From the NCBI RefSeq assembly GCF_011764445.1, contig NZ_BLPG01000001.1, positions 7,395,001-7,459,000 on the forward strand: a stretch of DNA of 64,000 bases. Reading direction: 5' to 3'. This document shows, piece after piece, positions 59,814 to 64,000 of this stretch (position 1 is its first letter; each line of letters starts with the position of its first letter). The translations under genes were made by a program, and so were the position numbers. Source of the DNA: Phytohabitans rumicis. GTDB taxonomy: Bacteria > Actinomycetota > Actinomycetes > Mycobacteriales > Micromonosporaceae. The notes under the pieces are model-generated. The model was not told where the DNA came from and searched no databases. It saw nothing but the letters and a program-made list of their open reading frames with translations.

Positions 59814-61703
59814 ATGGGAATCTATGAGAGAGCCTGGCGCGCCAGTACCGAAGCCCCAGAGAGCTTCTGGTTGAAGGCGGCAGAGAGCATCGACTGGGAT
59901 GTCCCGCCGTCACGCGCGCTGGACCCCTCGGACGCGCCCCTCTACCGCTGGTTTCCCGACGGACGGCTCAACGTCTGCTTCAACGCGGTGGACCGGCACG
60001 TCGAAGCCGGCCGGGGCGAACAGGTCGCTTTGATCTACGACTCCCCGGTGTCCGGTGTACGAAGCACCTATACCTACGCTCAGCTGAAGGACGAGGTGGC
60101 CGCCTTCGCCGGCGTGCTCGCGCGGCTCGGCGTGGGGCAAGGCGACCGGGTGCTCATCTACATGCCGATGGTCCCCGAGGCCGCCATTGCGATGCTGGCC
60201 TGCGCACGCATCGGCGCCGTCCACTCGGTCGTCTTCGGCGGGTTCGCCCCGCACGAACTCGCGGTCCGCATCGACGATGCCAACCCCAAGGTGATCGTCT
60301 CGGCCTCCTGCGGCATCGAAGGCAACCGTGTCATCCCGTACAAGCCGCTGCTGGATCGGGCAATCGAACTCGCCCTGCACAAACACGATAAAACTGTCAT
60401 CCTGCAACGCCCGCAAGCGCGGGCCGAGCTGGGGCCCGACGATCTCGACTGGTCCGACGCCATTGCCGGCGCGTCACCGACCGACTGCGTTCCCATCCCC
60501 GCGACCGATCCCCTGTACATCCTCTACACATCCGGAACGACCGGAAAACCCAAAGGCGTCGTCCGCGACTGCGGCGGGTACGCAGTGGCCCTGCACTGGT
60601 CGATGGGCGCCGTGTACGACGTAGGCCCGGGCGAGACGATGTTCACCGCCTCCGACGTCGGCTGGGTCGTCGGGCACTCGTACATCGTCTACGCACCGTT
60701 GCTGGTCGGCGCCACAACGGTCCTCTACGAAGGCAAGCCGGTCGGCACGCCCGATGCCGGCCAGTTCTGGCGCGTCGCCGCCGACTACCGGGTCAAGACC
60801 ATGTTCACAGCGCCCACAGCGTTCCGCGCCATCCGGAAGGTGGACCCGAAGGGTGCGCTCACCGCGGACCACGACCTGTCCCACCTGCGCTACCTGTTCC
60901 TCGCCGGCGAGCGCCTCGACCCGGACACCTACCACTGGGCGAACGCACTCCTGGGCATCCCCGTGATCGACCACTGGTGGCAGACGGAAACCGGCTGGCC
61001 CATCGTCGCCAACCCGGTCGGACTCGAAATCGCCCCCGTCAAACCCGGCTCGCCCACACGCCCACTGCCGGGCTGGGACGTCCGCGTCTTCAATGCTGCG
61101 GGCGAAGCCGTGCCAGCCGGCGTCGAGGGTGCGATCGTCGTGAAACTACCCCTGCCACCGGGTTCGCTGCCCACGCTCTGGAACGACGACGACCGCTTCG
61201 TCGCCTCCTACCTGTCCATCTTCGACGGCTACTACCTCACCGGTGACAGCGGATACATCGACCACGACGGCTACGTCTTCGTCATGGGACGCACCGACGA
61301 CGTCATCAACGTCGCCGGACACCGACTGTCCACCGGCAGCATGGAAGAAGCCCTGGCCACTCACCCCGACGTCGCTGAATGCGCCGTCATCGGCGTCGCC
61401 GACGCCCTCAAGGGACAGGTACCCCGCGGCTTCGTCGTTTTGAAAGCCGGCACCCGCCGAGAGCAGGGCGAGGTCGAGGCCGAACTCGTCCACCTCGTAC
61501 GGGAGCGGATCGGAGCTGTCGCCGCCCTCAAGGATGTCGCCGTCGTGGCCGCCCTGCCCAAGACACGCTCGGGCAAGATCCTGCGCAAGACGATGCGCGG
61601 CATCGCCGACGGCCTCGACGAACCAATTCCCTCCACAATCGAGGACCCGAGCGTCATCGAGGCACTGCGCCCGATTCTCGGCCGCAGACGTCAAACCCCA
61701 TGA
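59814..61703 (+). CDS. prpE: Propionyl-CoA synthetase-like acyl-CoA synthetase (PrpE type)
   Basis: 629 residues from ATG 59814. ANL-superfamily motifs: P-loop LYILYTSGTTGKPKGVVRD; a core segment IDHWWQTETGWPIVANPVG; YYLTGDSGYIDHDGYVFVMG; hinge VINVAGHRLSTG; and the C-terminal catalytic Lys in KTRSGKILRKTMR. Length and the WWQTETGWPI motif match PrpE/AcsA-like enzymes that make propionyl- or acetyl-CoA from acid, ATP and CoA. It is a single gene between TetR genes. The gene symbol is by family resemblance, not proven substrate. Confidence 0.85.
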   Translation: MGIYERAWRASTEAPESFWLKAAESIDWDVPPSRALDPSDAPLYRWFPDGRLNVCFNAVDRHVEAGRGEQVALIYDSPVSGVRSTYTYAQLKDEVAAFAGVLARLGVGQGDRVLIYMPMVPEAAIAMLACARIGAVHSVVFGGFAPHELAVRIDDANPKVIVSASCGIEGNRVIPYKPLLDRAIELALHKHDKTVILQRPQARAELGPDDLDWSDAIAGASPTDCVPIPATDPLYILYTSGTTGKPKGVVRDCGGYAVALHWSMGAVYDVGPGETMFTASDVGWVVGHSYIVYAPLLVGATTVLYEGKPVGTPDAGQFWRVAADYRVKTMFTAPTAFRAIRKVDPKGALTADHDLSHLRYLFLAGERLDPDTYHWANALLGIPVIDHWWQTETGWPIVANPVGLEIAPVKPGSPTRPLPGWDVRVFNAAGEAVPAGVEGAIVVKLPLPPGSLPTLWNDDDRFVASYLSIFDGYYLTGDSGYIDHDGYVFVMGRTDDVINVAGHRLSTGSMEEALATHPDVAECAVIGVADALKGQVPRGFVVLKAGTRREQGEVEAELVHLVRERIGAVAALKDVAVVAALPKTRSGKILRKTMRGIADGLDEPIPSTIEDPSVIEALRPILGRRRQTP

Positions 61704-61725
61704 GCATGGTTGTTGCGGCTGGGCT

Positions 61726-62316
61726 TTAGGCGGGGCGGCGGATGGCGTGCACGGCCGCGTCGTAGAGGTCGAACAGCTCGGCCTGTCCGCCCAGGCGCGC
61801 CCACTCCTCGTTCGCTGCTTGCAGGCAGGTGATCGCCGCGGCCGCGATCGCACGCGCCTGGAGGGTGCGGCGGTCGGAGTCGGGCAATCGCGGCTCGATC
61901 AGCGGTGCGAACAGGTCTTGCCAGCGAGCCTGCTTCTCGGCGTGGCCGGCGCGCAGTGACTCGTTGCCGAATAACAGCTTGACCAGCTCGAGCCGGCGCT
62001 CGGGCGTGATGTCGATCTCCTCGAGTACCTGAAACGCCGCGCGCAGTGCCGCCCAGGCATCCTCGTCGGCCGGGCGCTGGGCGAGGCGTGCGGCGATCAG
62101 CTCACCCTGCTCTGCCAGGCCGCTGAGCGCGAGATCTTCCTTGTTGCGGAAGTAGTTGAACAGCGTCCGCCGGGAGACACCCGCGGCAGTGGCGACCTCC
62201 TCCAGTGTCGTGTCGTCGTACCCCTTGGCCGCGAACAGTTCGGTAGCGGTGCGGGCCAGCAGCGAGCGGACCACCGAGCGGGTCTGCTCGCGAAGAGGTG
62301 TCGGTTTCTGAGCCAT
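61726..62316 (-). CDS. TetR-family regulator
   Basis: 196 residues from ATG 62316 (MAQKPTPLREQTRS). The HTH is ATELFAAKGYDDTTLEEVAT and VSRRTLFNYFRNKEDLALS. It is divergent from the SDR gene at 62390 with 73 bp between them; an inverted repeat there is its probable binding site. Confidence 0.9.
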   Translation of the reverse strand: MAQKPTPLREQTRSVVRSLLARTATELFAAKGYDDTTLEEVATAAGVSRRTLFNYFRNKEDLALSGLAEQGELIAARLAQRPADEDAWAALRAAFQVLEEIDITPERRLELVKLLFGNESLRAGHAEKQARWQDLFAPLIEPRLPDSDRRTLQARAIAAAAITCLQAANEEWARLGGQAELFDLYDAAVHAIRRPA

Positions 62317-62331
62317 GCACCGATGGTACGA

Positions 62332-62360
62332 CAGTGCATGTGATGTAGCAACTTGCACTG
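62332..62360. promoter_or_regulatory. Operator-like dyad between TetR and SDR genes
   Basis: CAGTGCA (62332-62338) and TGCACTG (62354-62360) form an inverted repeat with a 15-base spacer in the shared divergent promoter. The pair fits control of both genes by the TetR protein. Confidence 0.55.
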
Positions 62361-62389
62361 CGTGCAGAAGTGTGCGTAGTGTGTATGGC

Positions 62390-63178
62390 ATGAGAAAGAT
62401 TGACTACCGCCACCAGACCGTCATCGTCACCGGAGCCAGCTCCGGGCTCGGCGCGGAATTCGCTCGCGAGCTGGCCCGCCGTGGCTCGAACCTCGTCCTC
62501 GTCGCCCGCCGAGCGGACCGGCTCAAGAGCCTGGCCGACGAGCTCACCCGCGCCCACGGCGTCACGGTCACCGTCGTCGCCCGCGACCTCGGCCTGCCGG
62601 ACGCCGGCCGCACGTTGCGTGCCGAGCTCGAATCCCGCGGCATCTACGCCACCGGGCTGGTCAACAACGCCGGCTTCGGCACCCACAACGCCTTCACCGA
62701 CGAGGACCCAGACCGCGTGCAGAGCATGATCGCGCTGAACGTCAGCGCCCTGGTCGACCTCAGCCGCGCCTACATCGACCCGCTAACCTCCGCCGGCACC
62801 GGCATCCTGATCAACGTCGCGAGCCTGTTGGGCTTCCAGCCGACCCCGTACCTGAGTGTCTACGGTGCCACCAAAGCCTTCGTCCTCAGCTTCACCGAAT
62901 CGCTGTGGGAAGAGACCCGCGGCACCGGCCTACACGTCCTCGCCGTCTGCCCCGGCGCCATGCAGACCGAGTTCTTCGACGCCGCCGGCAGCCAATCGGC
63001 CGACTACGGCTCGAAGCGAGCCACCCCCGCCGACGTCGTCAAAAAGGCCCTCGACACCCTCGACCGCCGCTCCGCGCCCCCGTCGGTGATCACCAACGGC
63101 CGCCCCGTCGCCCTGGCCAGCAGGTTCCTGCCGCGCCGCCTGATCGTCCGGCTCATGGGCCGGCAGGCCCGTCGTTAG
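62390..63178 (+). CDS. SDR-family oxidoreductase (DltE-like)
   Basis: 262 residues from ATG 62390. TGASSGLGAEFARELARRGS, VNNAGFGTHNAF, Ser in LINVASLLGFQPTPY and Y-x-x-x-K (YGATK). VCPGAMQTEFFDAAG follows the active site. It belongs to the SDR branch resembling 3-oxoacyl reductases/DltE; the substrate is unknown. It is likely controlled by the divergent TetR gene. Confidence 0.9.
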   Translation: MRKIDYRHQTVIVTGASSGLGAEFARELARRGSNLVLVARRADRLKSLADELTRAHGVTVTVVARDLGLPDAGRTLRAELESRGIYATGLVNNAGFGTHNAFTDEDPDRVQSMIALNVSALVDLSRAYIDPLTSAGTGILINVASLLGFQPTPYLSVYGATKAFVLSFTESLWEETRGTGLHVLAVCPGAMQTEFFDAAGSQSADYGSKRATPADVVKKALDTLDRRSAPPSVITNGRPVALASRFLPRRLIVRLMGRQARR

Positions 63179-63546
63179 GCGTAGCCACCGTGGTACCGCA
63201 GTCGACACGGCTGCCTGCCGGTCAACTCACGCCGAGGCGCGGTTTTAGCTGCGCGTGATGAGTAGTTTCAGTCTGGACGGGTCATGCACGCTCCTCGGGT
63301 TGTATTCCGATGCAGCCCCGCCGAGGTGATCACAGCGGGCGCAAGGCCAGACAACACCGAGGCGTGTTACTGCGGCGTTTCCTTGCGCCGTCGCCCTCCA
63401 CGGCGCCATAGTCTGGGTTCTCGGCTTCGAGCTGGTGTGGGCGCTGCCGTTCGGGATCCTCGGGGCCGGCCTCGGCGCCATCATCGAGATCAACCGCCCC
63501 GGCGCCGCCGCTTCTCCACCGTCTCCAATCGGCGCGCCACGGTAGG
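63179..63546. other. Gap with possible membrane-protein tail
   Basis: The plus strand reads AIVWVLGFELVWALPFGILG and continues GAGLGAIIEINRP before TAG at 63543-63545. It resembles the end of a small membrane protein, but no start codon is present after the stop at 63327. It is probably a remnant. Nothing else is seen. Confidence 0.35.
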
Positions 63547-63978
63547 CTAAGAACCCTCGCTGCCTGGTGCGGAGCGGCGGCGGCTCCATAGCCACGCCGT
63601 CAGCAGAATCACGGAGGCCACGATAGTTACCGGGCCGACGCGGATCTCGCCTCGGCCGAAGGTTCCAGCGAGGCCGACGGCCCAGCCTCCGACCGCGAGC
63701 AACACGAGCGCGTTCGCGCCGAAGATGGCCAGCGTGCGCGTTGCCGAACGCGTGGTCGCGCGGACCGGCAGCCCGGACAGCGCCGTCCATGTGGCCGTCA
63801 ACAGCACCACGGCGCTGGCGGCGGCCAGCAAGCTTTCCGCCAAGGCCCAGGCTGTTCCGTCGACCAGGTAAGCGTAGGTTCGCCGCGACCAGAACAGGGT
63901 CAGCGCGGCGGCATAGGCCATGAATACCACCGGCAAGACGACAACCCGAAGTGTGTGCGGAATGGCTCTGTTAAGCAC
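63547..63978 (-). CDS. Small four-helix membrane protein of unknown function
   Basis: 143 residues from GTG 63978. Four hydrophobic helices are clear: VVVLPVVFMAYAAALTLF, ALAESLLAAASAVVLLTATW, IFGANALVLLAVGGWAVGLA and IVASVILLTAWLW, with a basic Ser-rich tail. No family motif is recognised. The start is close to the window edge, so a longer gene cannot be excluded. Confidence 0.6.
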   Translation of the reverse strand: MLNRAIPHTLRVVVLPVVFMAYAAALTLFWSRRTYAYLVDGTAWALAESLLAAASAVVLLTATWTALSGLPVRATTRSATRTLAIFGANALVLLAVGGWAVGLAGTFGRGEIRVGPVTIVASVILLTAWLWSRRRSAPGSEGS

Positions 63979-64000
63979 CCGTACGGCACCCCTCAGGCTC

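Noticed and set aside
1-64000. tRNA, rRNA or CRISPR loci
   Set aside because: No T-loop/anticodon-arm pattern, rRNA-like text or regularly spaced repeat series was noticed on either strand by eye; a dedicated tRNA scan was not possible.

Overview
The window is a very GC-rich, accessory-type stretch of a filamentous actinomycete chromosome. Supporting signs are strong G/C third-position use, frequent GTG starts, ATGA/GTGA stop-start overlaps, many secreted sugar hydrolases, LacI/TetR/LuxR regulators, siderophore transport and a small biosynthetic cluster. Nothing visible fixes genus or species; Micromonosporaceae- or Pseudonocardiales-like relatives are a guess. I see no rRNA or tRNA genes and no CRISPR array.

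Layout. 1-6972: siderophore uptake operon (binding protein, two FecCD permeases, ATPase) coupled to a heterodimeric ABC half-transporter pair. 7328-8610: an IS3-family insertion sequence, followed by a decayed gene. 9619-18287: a compact biosynthetic cluster with an NRPS-like A-T-R enzyme, aldo/keto reductase, sulfotransferase, an HK97-fold encapsulin-like shell protein, MFS exporter and FAD amine oxidase. 18536-19609: serine-recombinase debris on both strands. 19610-24338: small monooxygenase-like protein, LuxR regulator, then a CrtI-type oxidoreductase / membrane desaturase / TetR operon. 24803-27112: secreted lectin, second recombinase remnant, aminoglycoside-phosphotransferase-like kinase. 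27607-29571: TIR-transmembrane-WD40 receptor. 29983-31924: an intact IS481-type element with 7-bp target duplication.

32161-39839 is a fructan/levan operon (LacI, ABC importer, intracellular and secreted GH32 enzymes) with a matched pair of operator-like sites. 40184-45477 encodes a trypsin-NACHT-HEAT protein with a trypsin-co-occurring partner, a likely conflict or immune system. 45676-51303 carries a beta-helix-like protein, fused gene remnants, and a LacI regulator with an alpha-galactosidase and an arabinan-type hydrolase. 51919-63178 is a catabolic/redox and regulatory zone: two alpha/beta hydrolases around a quinone-oxidoreductase, three SDRs, four TetR regulators and a propionyl-CoA-synthetase-like enzyme. 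63547-63978 is a small membrane protein.

A cross-cutting observation: at least six otherwise good genes are broken by a loss of one base, and wherever I could place the break closely it lies in a C or G run. This looks more like homopolymer undercalling in the assembly than like real decay, and it matters most for the biosynthetic cluster, where the shell gene itself may be split in the same way.
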